Assembly: GCA_016788685.1 (NCBI GenBank)
Contig: JAEUSS010000369.1
Location: forward strand, 1-6,748
Length of the DNA stretch: 6,748 bases
Direction of reading: 5' to 3'
Source of the DNA: Prolixibacteraceae bacterium
GTDB taxonomy: Bacteria > Bacteroidota > Bacteroidia > Bacteroidales > Prolixibacteraceae
Of this stretch, positions 1 through 5,829 are shown one piece after another (position 1 is the first letter of the stretch; every line of letters begins with the position of its first letter). Both the position numbers and the translations under genes were made by a program. The notes beneath the pieces were generated by a model. The model was not told the origin of the DNA. It saw only the letters and a list, made by a program, of their open reading frames with translations, and searched no databases.

Positions 1-1338
1 CACCCAGCGGAAGGGGCCGAAACCGTAGTCGAAAAAGAGCGGCCCCATGATGTCCTGAACGTATGACGGATAGCTGAATGTTCCGTCGGGGCGGGTGACT
101 TGCGCCCGGGCACGTTTGGCTTCCAGCAAAAAGGCATTGCCGTAATCCCAGAAATACATGCCTTTCGCGGAAAGCTGATTGATGGCATTTACTTGCCGGC
201 GAAGGCTTTCGTAAACTTTCTCCTGAAAAAGGGACGGGTTTTCAGCCATGAGCTGATTGGATTCACCGAGTGTTAAACCCGCCGGGTAGTAACCACCGGA
301 AAACGGGTTGTGCAGCGAGGTTTGGTCGGAACCCAAATCAACCGGGATATTTTCGTTGGCCAGTTTCTCCCACAAATCGACCACATTCCCCTGGTAAGCC
401 AGCGATACCGCCTCTTTGTTGCGGCTGGCGGCGAGCATCCGTGAAATGAGCTGGTCCGGATCTTCAAAAACTTCATCGACCCAACCCTGCTGGTGACGAA
501 CGGCCACCACCTTGGGGTTGATTTCGGCCACCACGGCCACCATCCCGGCAATTACGGCGGCTTTTGGCTGAGCGCCCGACATGCCGCCCAGTCCGGAGGA
601 AACAAATATTTTTCCGGCCGTCTGGCCATCGCCCTTCATCCGGGCAGCATTCAGTAAAGTGATGGTAGTGCCGTGCACAATTCCTTGCGGCCCGATGTAC
701 ATAAACGAGCCGGCAGTCATCTGCCCGTATTGCGACACACCAAGCGCATTCAGGCGTTCGTAGTCGTCTCTTCCGGAGTAATTCGGAATCACCATGCCGT
801 TGGTAACCACCACGCGCGGCGCCTCTTTATGCGAGGGGAAAAGCCCCATGGGGTGGCCCGAGTACATTACCAGCGTTTGCTCGTCGGTCATTTCCGAGAG
901 GTATTTCATGGTAAGGCGGTACTGCGCCCAGTTCTGAAAAACCGCACCATTTCCGCCGTAGGTAATCAGTTCGTGCGGATGCTGGGCCACAGCGTAATCG
1001 AGGTTGTTCTGGATCATCATCATAATGGAAGCCGCCTGTTTCGATTGGTGCGGGTAATCTTCCAGCGGGCGGGCTTTCATTTCGTATTCCGGACGAAGGC
1101 GGTACATGTAAATCCGGCCAAATTGTCGCAATTCCTCCAGAAATTCAGGTGCCAATAGGGCATGATGTTCGGGACTGAAATAGCGGAGGGCATTTTGAAG
1201 GGCCAGTCTTTTTTCTGATTTATTTAGGATATCTTTACGCTTAGGAGCGTGGTTTATAGCGGAATTGTAAGTTTTGGGCTCCGGAAGTCTGGCCGGGATT
1301 CCTTCCTGAATGGCTGATTTAAACTCGGTAGTATTCAT
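1..1338 (-). CDS. hutU: Urocanate hydratase, long form (partial, C-terminus beyond window edge)
   Basis: Converts urocanate to 4-imidazolone-5-propionate with tightly bound NAD+, the second step of cytosolic histidine degradation. The 446 visible codons start at ATG 1336-1338 and stay open to the left edge. Family motifs, in order: YGGNGAVFQNWAQ (127-139), YSGHPMGLFPS (159-169), the NAD-fold loop GLGGMSGAQ (249-257), DLGSDQTSLHNP (334-345), WDYGNAFLLEA (397-407) and FGPFRWV (440-446). The N-terminal extension with NHAPKRKDIL and ALRYF resembles the longer eukaryotic/Bacteroidota type (about 670 residues) rather than the roughly 555-residue Pseudomonas/Bacillus type, so about a third is probably missing. 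By recalled alignment, Asp437 sits where P. putida has its reactive Cys410, and the human enzyme has Ser; this looks like a lineage difference, not damage. The gene is divergent from lemA. Other hut genes are not visible. There is no Shine-Dalgarno sequence at the start. Identification is very secure. Confidence 0.97.
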   Translation of the reverse strand, partial: MNTTEFKSAIQEGIPARLPEPKTYNSAINHAPKRKDILNKSEKRLALQNALRYFSPEHHALLAPEFLEELRQFGRIYMYRLRPEYEMKARPLEDYPHQSKQAASIMMMIQNNLDYAVAQHPHELITYGGNGAVFQNWAQYRLTMKYLSEMTDEQTLVMYSGHPMGLFPSHKEAPRVVVTNGMVIPNYSGRDDYERLNALGVSQYGQMTAGSFMYIGPQGIVHGTTITLLNAARMKGDGQTAGKIFVSSGLGGMSGAQPKAAVIAGMVAVVAEINPKVVAVRHQQGWVDEVFEDPDQLISRMLAASRNKEAVSLAYQGNVVDLWEKLANENIPVDLGSDQTSLHNPFSGGYYPAGLTLGESNQLMAENPSLFQEKVYESLRRQVNAINQLSAKGMYFWDYGNAFLLEAKRARAQVTRPDGTFSYPSYVQDIMGPLFFDYGFGPFRWV

Positions 1339-1361
1339 AGTTGTTAAATTGTGGTTCACCT

Positions 1362-1391
1362 TTTGAAGTAGAGGGAATAACGGTAAATTTG
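1362..1391 (+). promoter_or_regulatory. Candidate Bacteroidota-type promoter for lemA
   Basis: TTTG at 1362-1365, 18 bases, then TAAATTTG at 1384-1391. This matches the known Bacteroidota pattern (-33 TTTG/TTG, -7 TAnnTTTG) at every defined position. Transcription would begin near 1397 and give lemA a leader of about 100 bases. The element begins only 24 bases upstream of the divergent hutU start, so it would overlap hutU control sequences. A weaker second match (TTTG 1430-1433, TACATTTA 1450-1457) has a short spacer. No equally good match was found for hutU on the opposite strand. Prediction by pattern only. Confidence 0.55.
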
Positions 1392-1500
1392 CGACATTCC
1401 CCGATATTTTACTGCATTTGGGGAGCAGTTTTGCAACATTTGCTGCACTTACATTTATCATTGATTGTTAGTTTAGGAAATAATTTAAATTGAAAATAAG

Positions 1501-2091
1501 ATGAAAAAGAGTTGGATTATTCTGGCAGTAATTGCCGTTTTGCTTTTGTTTGCGTATTCGTCGGTAAAAAGTTCGTACAACAACATGGTGAGTATGGACG
1601 AGGGAGTGACCGCCCAGTGGTCGCAGGTTGAAAACGTTTATCAGCGTCGTTCGGACCTGATCCCCAACCTGGTGAACACCGTAAAAGGTTATGCCGATTT
1701 CGAACAGGAAACACTGACCCAGGTGATTGAGGCCCGCGCCAAAGCAACATCAGTCAACATCAATCCTGACAAGCTGGATGCACAGTCGCTGCAGAATTTC
1801 CAGAATGCCCAGTCGGGTTTGTCTTCGGCCCTGAGCAAACTGATGGTTGTGGTTGAAAAATATCCGGACCTGAAAGCCAACCAGGGATTCCTGGATTTGC
1901 AGGCTCAGCTGGAAGGAACTGAAAACCGTATTACCGTTGAGCGTATGAAATTCAACGAAAGCGCGCAGGCTTACAATACATTTATCCGCAAATTCCCCAA
2001 GAATATTTTTGCCGGAATGTTCGGATTCGAAAAGAAGGCCTACTTCGAGGCTGAACAAGGCGCCGAAAAAGCTCCTGAAGTTAAGTTCTAA
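1501..2091 (+). CDS. lemA: LemA family membrane protein
   Basis: A 196-residue LemA-family protein. One N-terminal hydrophobic segment (about residues 4-20) anchors it in the inner membrane, and the rest is a predicted alpha-helical bundle; I infer that this bundle is outside the cytoplasm. The family signatures are easy to see: WSQVENVYQRRSDLIPNLV (40-58), YPDLKANQGFLDLQAQLEG (121-139), and RMKFNESAQAYNTFIRKFP (147-165). Length is normal for the family. There is no cysteine, so it is not a lipoprotein, unlike some LemA relatives. The biochemical role of LemA is not established; the name comes from a Listeria protein identified as the source of a presented peptide. The ATG follows an A/T-rich leader without a Shine-Dalgarno sequence, as usual in this phylum. 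It lies upstream of two TPM-domain genes, a recurrent neighbourhood, but a strong hairpin (2101-2139) separates it from them. Confidence 0.95.
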   Translation: MKKSWIILAVIAVLLLFAYSSVKSSYNNMVSMDEGVTAQWSQVENVYQRRSDLIPNLVNTVKGYADFEQETLTQVIEARAKATSVNINPDKLDAQSLQNFQNAQSGLSSALSKLMVVVEKYPDLKANQGFLDLQAQLEGTENRITVERMKFNESAQAYNTFIRKFPKNIFAGMFGFEKKAYFEAEQGAEKAPEVKF

Positions 2092-2100
2092 AACAGAAAC

Positions 2101-2139
2101 AAAACAGCAACCGATTACAGACAGCCGGTTGCTGTTTTT
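2101..2139 (+). terminator. Intrinsic terminator or attenuator after lemA
   Basis: A perfect 13-bp inverted repeat: AAAACAGCAACCG at 2101-2113 pairs with CGGTTGCTGTTTT at 2126-2138, with a 12-base loop and a run of five T at 2135-2139. It lies 10 bases after the lemA stop and 27 bases before the next start in the same direction. It could end most lemA transcripts or let a fraction read through into the TPM genes. I see no convincing promoter between it and the next gene. Confidence 0.8.
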
Positions 2140-2165
2140 ATTTACTTACCATAAATCCGCACAAA

Positions 2166-2609
2166 ATGTCAGTCGAAAATTTTTTCAGTAAAGAAGAAAA
2201 GAAGCAGATAACCGATGCGATTGCCGCTGCAGAACTGAACACTTCAGGAGAAATCAGGTTGCACATGGAAGGTCACTGCAAGCTGGATGTACTTGATCGT
2301 GCGGCCTATGTTTTCGGAAAGCTGAAAATGCACGAAACCGCACAGCGCAATGGTGTTTTGTTTTATCTGGCCGTACACGACCGGAAATTCGCCATCCTGG
2401 GCGATGCCGGAATCAACAAGGTTGTTCCCGCCGATTTCTGGGATAAAATAAAAGAAACGATGCTGGGATATTTTAAGGAAGGCAAATTTACCGAAGGACT
2501 TGCTCTGGGAATCCGGATGGCGGGTGAGCAGTTAAAGGCCAACTTCCCCTATCACCACCAAGATGTTAACGAATTGACGGATGAGATATCCTTCGACAAA
2601 AACTTATAA
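2166..2609 (+). CDS. TPM-domain protein without signal peptide (probably cytosolic)
   Basis: A 147-residue protein of the TPM fold (TLP18.3/Psb32/MOLO-1 type, Pfam TPM_phosphatase). Visible features are FFSKEEKKQITDAIAAAELNTSGEIR (6-30, shown here as the N-terminal helix and first strand), RNGVLFYLAVHDRKFAILGD (61-80), then GINKVVPADFWDKI (82-95), and a C-terminal NELTDEISF (135-143). There is no signal peptide or membrane helix, so it is probably cytosolic, in contrast to the exported TPM protein encoded next. Acid phosphatase activity was reported for a plant TPM protein but has not been shown for this bacterial subgroup, so I do not assign it. The start ATG lies after the lemA hairpin and lacks a Shine-Dalgarno sequence. 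Its stop is one base before the next ATG, so the two TPM genes are surely co-transcribed and probably translationally coupled. Confidence 0.9.
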   Translation: MSVENFFSKEEKKQITDAIAAAELNTSGEIRLHMEGHCKLDVLDRAAYVFGKLKMHETAQRNGVLFYLAVHDRKFAILGDAGINKVVPADFWDKIKETMLGYFKEGKFTEGLALGIRMAGEQLKANFPYHHQDVNELTDEISFDKNL

Positions 2610-2610
2610 A

Positions 2611-3396
2611 ATGAAGCAATTCTTACTGATATTTATCCTTTCGGTACTTACCTTTTCTGTATTTGCGCAAGATATTCCTGAACGTCCTAATCCTCCGCGG
2701 CTGGTAAACGACTTGGCCAATGTGCTTTCTGATCAGGAGAAACAGCAACTCGAATCAGAGCTTGTTCAGTTTAACGACCAGACTTCGACACAGATAACCA
2801 TCGTTACCGTCCCGTCACTGAACGGTTATGAAATTTCCGATTTTGCTTTCCGGATCGGTGAAAAATGGGGTGTCGGGCAGAAAGGGAAAAACAACGGAAT
2901 CGTGATCGTTTTCAAGCCCAAAACGGGCAATGAGAAAGGACTCGTTTTTGTTGCCGTGGGCTACGGGCTTGAAGGCGTAATTCCGGATGCCGTTGCTAAC
3001 CGGAATGTGGTAGATTATGAAATGATTCCGCGTTTCAAGCAAAATGATATCTACGGCGGACTATCGGCCGGAGCTCATGTTCTGATGAGTTTAGCCTCGG
3101 GCGAATTTACGGCAGCCGATTACCAGAAAAAATCGGCCGGGAAAGAGTCGGGAGGCGGCGAAGCCTTTTTTATTATTGTGATGATCATTATTGTGCTGGT
3201 TTCACTCTTTAAAGGAGGACGCGGCGGCCACTACAACAGCGGCGGCAGTCTGCCATTCTGGCTGGCCATGGGTTTACTCAGCGGCAACCGGGGCGGCGGT
3301 TCTTTCGGAGGTTTCTCCGGAGGGGGTGGCAGCGGAGGTTTCGGCGGCTTTGGCGGCGGAAGCTTCGGCGGCGGCGGGGCCGGCGGCAGCTGGTAA
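2611..3396 (+). CDS. Exported TPM-domain protein with glycine-rich C-terminal tail (YgcG-like)
   Basis: A 261-residue protein. A signal peptide (about residues 1-19, probable cleavage after VFA) precedes a TPM domain (about 30-165) containing LVNDLANVLS, KNNGIVIVF, and VAVGYGLEGVIPDAVANR. A hydrophobic helix (about 185-200, FFIIVMIIIVLVSLF) and a shorter apolar patch (214-223) follow, then a glycine-rich tail ending in GGGGAGGSW, the typical ending of YgcG-like proteins. The expected topology is a TPM domain outside the cytoplasm tethered by the C-terminal helix. I chose ATG 2611 because it starts a standard signal peptide one base after the preceding stop; an in-frame ATG at 2581 would add ten charged residues and overlap the upstream gene. 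The last 123 bases overlap the convergent glycosyltransferase frame. The molecular function is not known. Confidence 0.93.
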   Translation: MKQFLLIFILSVLTFSVFAQDIPERPNPPRLVNDLANVLSDQEKQQLESELVQFNDQTSTQITIVTVPSLNGYEISDFAFRIGEKWGVGQKGKNNGIVIVFKPKTGNEKGLVFVAVGYGLEGVIPDAVANRNVVDYEMIPRFKQNDIYGGLSAGAHVLMSLASGEFTAADYQKKSAGKESGGGEAFFIIVMIIIVLVSLFKGGRGGHYNSGGSLPFWLAMGLLSGNRGGGSFGGFSGGGGSGGFGGFGGGSFGGGGAGGSW

Positions 3397-4179
3397 AACC
3401 TGTCCGCGCTGACCGATCCCGATTAGTGCCTGAACAGATTTAATCCGGATAACCTCAAACAGCAAATGATCGTTGTTTGAGGTTATTTGTTTTACCGGAT
3501 GGTGCAGGTGATAACCAATGGCAGCCCACTTGAGGTTAATGCGTTTTACTCCGGCGTGCATCATGCGCATAGCGATGTCCGAATCTTCGCGTCCCCAGCT
3601 GGTGTAGCGTTCGTCAAACCCGTTAATTTTCAGCAGATCTTCTTTCCAGAAAGCCATGTGGCATCCCCGAAGGCGCTTGTAAGTATAGCCGGGACCGGTA
3701 ATTATCTGGTGCAGAAACGGAATCCGGATAGCATTCAGCCGGGACTGAAGGTCGCGCTCCCAAAAGGAAATCGTATTCCGGTGGTGTTTCATCACCGAAG
3801 CGGTTATCGCAGTTCCCAGCCGGACACGGGTTCCGCAGTAAAAACAACCTTTTTGTGCCCGGTTCCGGTGGTCGGCGATAAATCTGGGATGAAGAATCAG
3901 ATCGTCGTCAATAAAAATAAGGTAATCGCCCGTACTTTTCAGCAGTCCGTTGTTGCGGCTGCGGGCGAGCCGGTAGCCTGAGTCTTCCTGCCACACATGA
4001 AAAAGCGGAACAGGCAATTGACTTCTGAATTGATCGGTCAACCGGGACGTCTCTTCTCCTGAACCATCGTCAGCCACAATAATTTCATCCGGAAGATCAA
4101 CCTGCCCGGCAATGCTTTTCAGGCAATGAGCCAGGTAATCCGGCTTGTTATATGTGGCAACAATCAGGCTGATTTTCAT
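3274..4179 (-). CDS. Family 2 glycosyltransferase with galactosyltransferase-type C-terminal domain
   Basis: A 301-codon frame. The GT-A fold starts at once (ISLIVATYNKPDYL, 3-16), with DEIIVADDGS (31-40), the metal-binding acidic motif DDD (91-93), and the acceptor-side GFDERYTSWGREDSDIAMR (187-205) typical of the Glyco_transf_7C domain; HLHHP (224-228) follows. It should transfer a sugar from an activated nucleotide donor at the cytosolic face of the membrane during surface-glycan synthesis; donor and acceptor cannot be told. The ATG overlaps the stop of the ligase gene by one base (TAATG), with GGAG just upstream, so coupling is likely. Recognisable family sequence ends near residue 257 (ALIGIGQ). 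Residues 262-301 are Ala-rich and wholly antisense to the glycine tail of the convergent TPM gene. This suggests a lost original stop, a sequence error, or a genuine overlap. Fold assignment is secure; the C-terminal end is not. Confidence 0.92.
   Translation of the reverse strand: MKISLIVATYNKPDYLAHCLKSIAGQVDLPDEIIVADDGSGEETSRLTDQFRSQLPVPLFHVWQEDSGYRLARSRNNGLLKSTGDYLIFIDDDLILHPRFIADHRNRAQKGCFYCGTRVRLGTAITASVMKHHRNTISFWERDLQSRLNAIRIPFLHQIITGPGYTYKRLRGCHMAFWKEDLLKINGFDERYTSWGREDSDIAMRMMHAGVKRINLKWAAIGYHLHHPVKQITSNNDHLLFEVIRIKSVQALIGIGQRGQVLPAAAGPAAAEASAAKAAETSAATPSGETSERTAAPVAAE
3286..3390 (+). repeat. Glycine-codon low-complexity tract at the 3' end of the exported TPM gene
   Basis: Runs of GGC/GGA/GGT codons broken by Ser and Phe encode about 35 residues built from GGSFGG, GGFSGG and GGFGG units. 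Local GC content is well above that of the flanking genes. On the opposite strand the same bases read as Ala-, Thr- and Glu-rich codons that form the last 40 residues of the glycosyltransferase frame. Such tracts can expand or contract by slippage. Confidence 0.75.
3449..3493 (+). terminator. Intrinsic terminator for the TPM genes, inside the convergent glycosyltransferase gene
   Basis: A perfect 13-bp inverted repeat (3449-3461 with 3474-3486, core AACCTCAAACA/TGTTTGAGGTT) with a 12-base loop. On the plus strand it is followed by TTTGTTTT, and it lies 52 bases after the TPM stop. On the minus strand the stem is followed by CCGGATT rather than a U-run, so it should mainly act on rightward transcripts. 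The same bases encode about residues 232-244 of the glycosyltransferase. Confidence 0.72.
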
Positions 4180-5750
4180 TACTCCGGAGTTGGTTGAGTT
4201 TCACTGAACAAAAAGATGCTGTAGAAGAAGACGAAAAAGCTGATCCCCATGTGAGCTTCGAGGTTTGAATCGGAGAAGTTTGCAATGCCCAGGGTAAGCA
4301 GCAAGATGACCGCCGGATAAAAATGTTGTTTGTTTTTCAGGAATAACGGATAGATCCAGGCGAATAAAATCCACAGCAGTCCGATCGCTCCGAACTTGAC
4401 CATGTAATTCAGATATTGGTTGTGCGAACTGCCGTATTGAACCGGTTCAAGTTTCGAATGATTGACGCTGTACGCATCAATGAACTCCTGTTTCCAGTTT
4501 CCGGTTCCGACACCAAAAAGCGGGTGTTTTTTGATGATTGTCAGCGCTGCTTTGCCAAATTCGATGCGCTGCGCCAACGATTTATAGTTGGGATTTCCGG
4601 TCTTAAAATAGACGTCCAGTTCCCAGACAGTCTGGTAAATGCGCGGATAAAGCGACAGAAACCTCCGGGTGTAAATGTGATTGGCGATTCCCTGTTCAAT
4701 AAAATGAATTTCTTCGGGACTAAGTTTTGACATTCCTGCTGAATCTTTCGTCAGGCCTTTGGAAGTCAGGTAGCGGATCAGGGTTGCAGAAACCGGGAAT
4801 CCGTTTTCTCCGTTTTCATCATAAACGAGCGCCGACCGCTCTTCCCAGCTTTTCTTTAATTCTTCTTCGCACAAATAGAGGCGGACGTAATGGCCGTTTT
4901 CCAGTAGTCTATTCTCCACCTCGTGATGATATAAATTCCCGTTCAACGTCTTCTCCGGCAACAAGGCCGGGTTTACCGGTTCGGTATCATAAAAACGATG
5001 AACACACCATCCGACGTAAAAAAATCCGCTCAGGATAAAAACCGGGAGCATAACGCGTGCCAATTGTTTCCATCGCTGGTTTCTGATTTTCCGGATAACA
5101 AAAAAGAGGTGCGCGATAAGAAGCAGTGCAAAGGTTACCAGGCCGGTCAGCGATTTGAGGATAAACAGAAAAAAGATCAGGTACAGAATATTAGCTACCA
5201 GGAGGTAATAAATCGTTTTACGTGCAGGGCGATGATTGTACAGTTCGTTGATAAGAACGGAAATACCCAGCAGCAACTGAAAACTAAAACCAATGTGAGA
5301 TACAAACAGAATCTCCCAGATCTCATTGATGGCAAGCTGATCCCTGAAGATCAATCTGACCAACGCAACGAAAGAAGCGGCATTCAGGGCAGCCAGGAAG
5401 GAAAACAGAAGTCTCCTGAAGAGTTTGTAATCAATGGGCGGTCCCGTGGAAATGCACAGCGGGATAACGAGTATAAATGCAGTTTTCTGCAACTCGTAAA
5501 GCGCCAGCGAATAGTCTTTTGTAAAAAATACGCCAAAGACATACACCAGGAACACTGAGACGATAAGCTGCGCTGCGGGTTGGCTTTTGAATTTCTTCCA
5601 CTTTTCGGAAAACTGGCCGGAGATTATGAGACTAACCAAAAGAAGACCGGCACTTAAACTGATCATAAATTCTGAAAATGGCAGCGATACTGCATACAGG
5701 AAGACCGAAGCGTAAAAGAGCAGATTTTTCCCGGAGTAGTTTATATTCAT
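4179..5750 (-). CDS. O-antigen ligase/polymerase family membrane protein (Wzy_C/WaaL-like)
   Basis: A 523-residue polytopic membrane protein. Many hydrophobic segments lie between about residues 10 and 250 and again from about 450 to 515. They flank a long hydrophilic stretch (about 250-445) expected in the periplasm. That stretch holds the Wzy_C signature HPLFGVGTGNW (409-419) and SSHNQYLNYMVKFGAIGLL (441-459), whose His is equivalent to the functionally important His of WaaL ligases as I recall it. The insertion with ENGHYVRLYLCEEELKKSW (284-302) and LIRYLTSKGL (324-333) resembles many Bacteroidota homologues. Family members join or polymerise undecaprenyl-linked glycans at the periplasmic face; the sequence does not tell ligase from polymerase. 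I start at ATG 5748-5750; an in-frame TTG two codons upstream is possible but less likely. The one-base overlap with the glycosyltransferase suggests a shared glycan pathway. Confidence 0.93.
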   Translation of the reverse strand: MNINYSGKNLLFYASVFLYAVSLPFSEFMISLSAGLLLVSLIISGQFSEKWKKFKSQPAAQLIVSVFLVYVFGVFFTKDYSLALYELQKTAFILVIPLCISTGPPIDYKLFRRLLFSFLAALNAASFVALVRLIFRDQLAINEIWEILFVSHIGFSFQLLLGISVLINELYNHRPARKTIYYLLVANILYLIFFLFILKSLTGLVTFALLLIAHLFFVIRKIRNQRWKQLARVMLPVFILSGFFYVGWCVHRFYDTEPVNPALLPEKTLNGNLYHHEVENRLLENGHYVRLYLCEEELKKSWEERSALVYDENGENGFPVSATLIRYLTSKGLTKDSAGMSKLSPEEIHFIEQGIANHIYTRRFLSLYPRIYQTVWELDVYFKTGNPNYKSLAQRIEFGKAALTIIKKHPLFGVGTGNWKQEFIDAYSVNHSKLEPVQYGSSHNQYLNYMVKFGAIGLLWILFAWIYPLFLKNKQHFYPAVILLLTLGIANFSDSNLEAHMGISFFVFFYSIFLFSETQPTPE

Positions 5751-5782
5751 ATTCAACGACTTTAACAGCGGTCAGAATAAAT

Positions 5783-5809
5783 AAAAAAAGCCGGCGCAAA
5801 GCCGACTTT
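5783..5809 (-). terminator. Intrinsic terminator after the zinc-ribbon gene
   Basis: Read on the minus strand, AAAGTCGGC (5809-5801), a five-base loop and GCCGGCTTT (5795-5787) form a 9-bp GC-rich stem with one G-T wobble, followed by seven T (5789-5783). It lies about 20 bases after the zinc-ribbon stop and 33 bases before the ligase start. It should isolate the Nif3/zinc-ribbon transcript from the glycan genes, which then need their own promoter; I could not identify one. Confidence 0.88.
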
Positions 5810-5829
5810 TCAAGTTATTTTTATGATTT

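Noticed and set aside
673..1158. Long open frame on the plus strand across hutU
   Set aside because: It is antisense to a fully recognisable urocanate hydratase, has no family resemblance, and has no promoter or start signal.
1325..1350. Similar sequences just upstream of the hutU and zinc-ribbon starts (TTAA..CAACTAT followed by ATGAATAC)
   Set aside because: Short, A/T-rich and only two copies; it more likely reflects shared translation-start composition than a regulatory motif.
1425..1446. GCAG...CTGC partial palindrome in the lemA leader
   Set aside because: Only four bases pair at each end, and the inner TTGCAA palindrome is centred two bases away, so it is not a coherent dyad.
2129..2159. 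Possible promoter for the TPM genes (TTG-N20-TAAATCCG)
   Set aside because: The -7 element matches only part of TAnnTTTG, and the -33 part lies within the terminator stem.
2581..2610. Upstream in-frame ATG for the exported TPM gene
   Set aside because: It would add ten polar residues in front of a canonical signal peptide and overlap the preceding gene. The ATG at 2611 is a better start.
3487..3981. Plus-strand open frame opposite the glycosyltransferase
   Set aside because: It shows no recognisable domain, while the minus-strand frame has a full GT2 and Glyco_transf_7C motif set.
4998..5558. Long plus-strand open frame across the O-antigen-ligase gene, rich in Lys, Gln and Asp
   Set aside because: It is the antisense of hydrophobic membrane-helix codons, which gives polar residues. 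The minus-strand frame has clear Wzy_C motifs.
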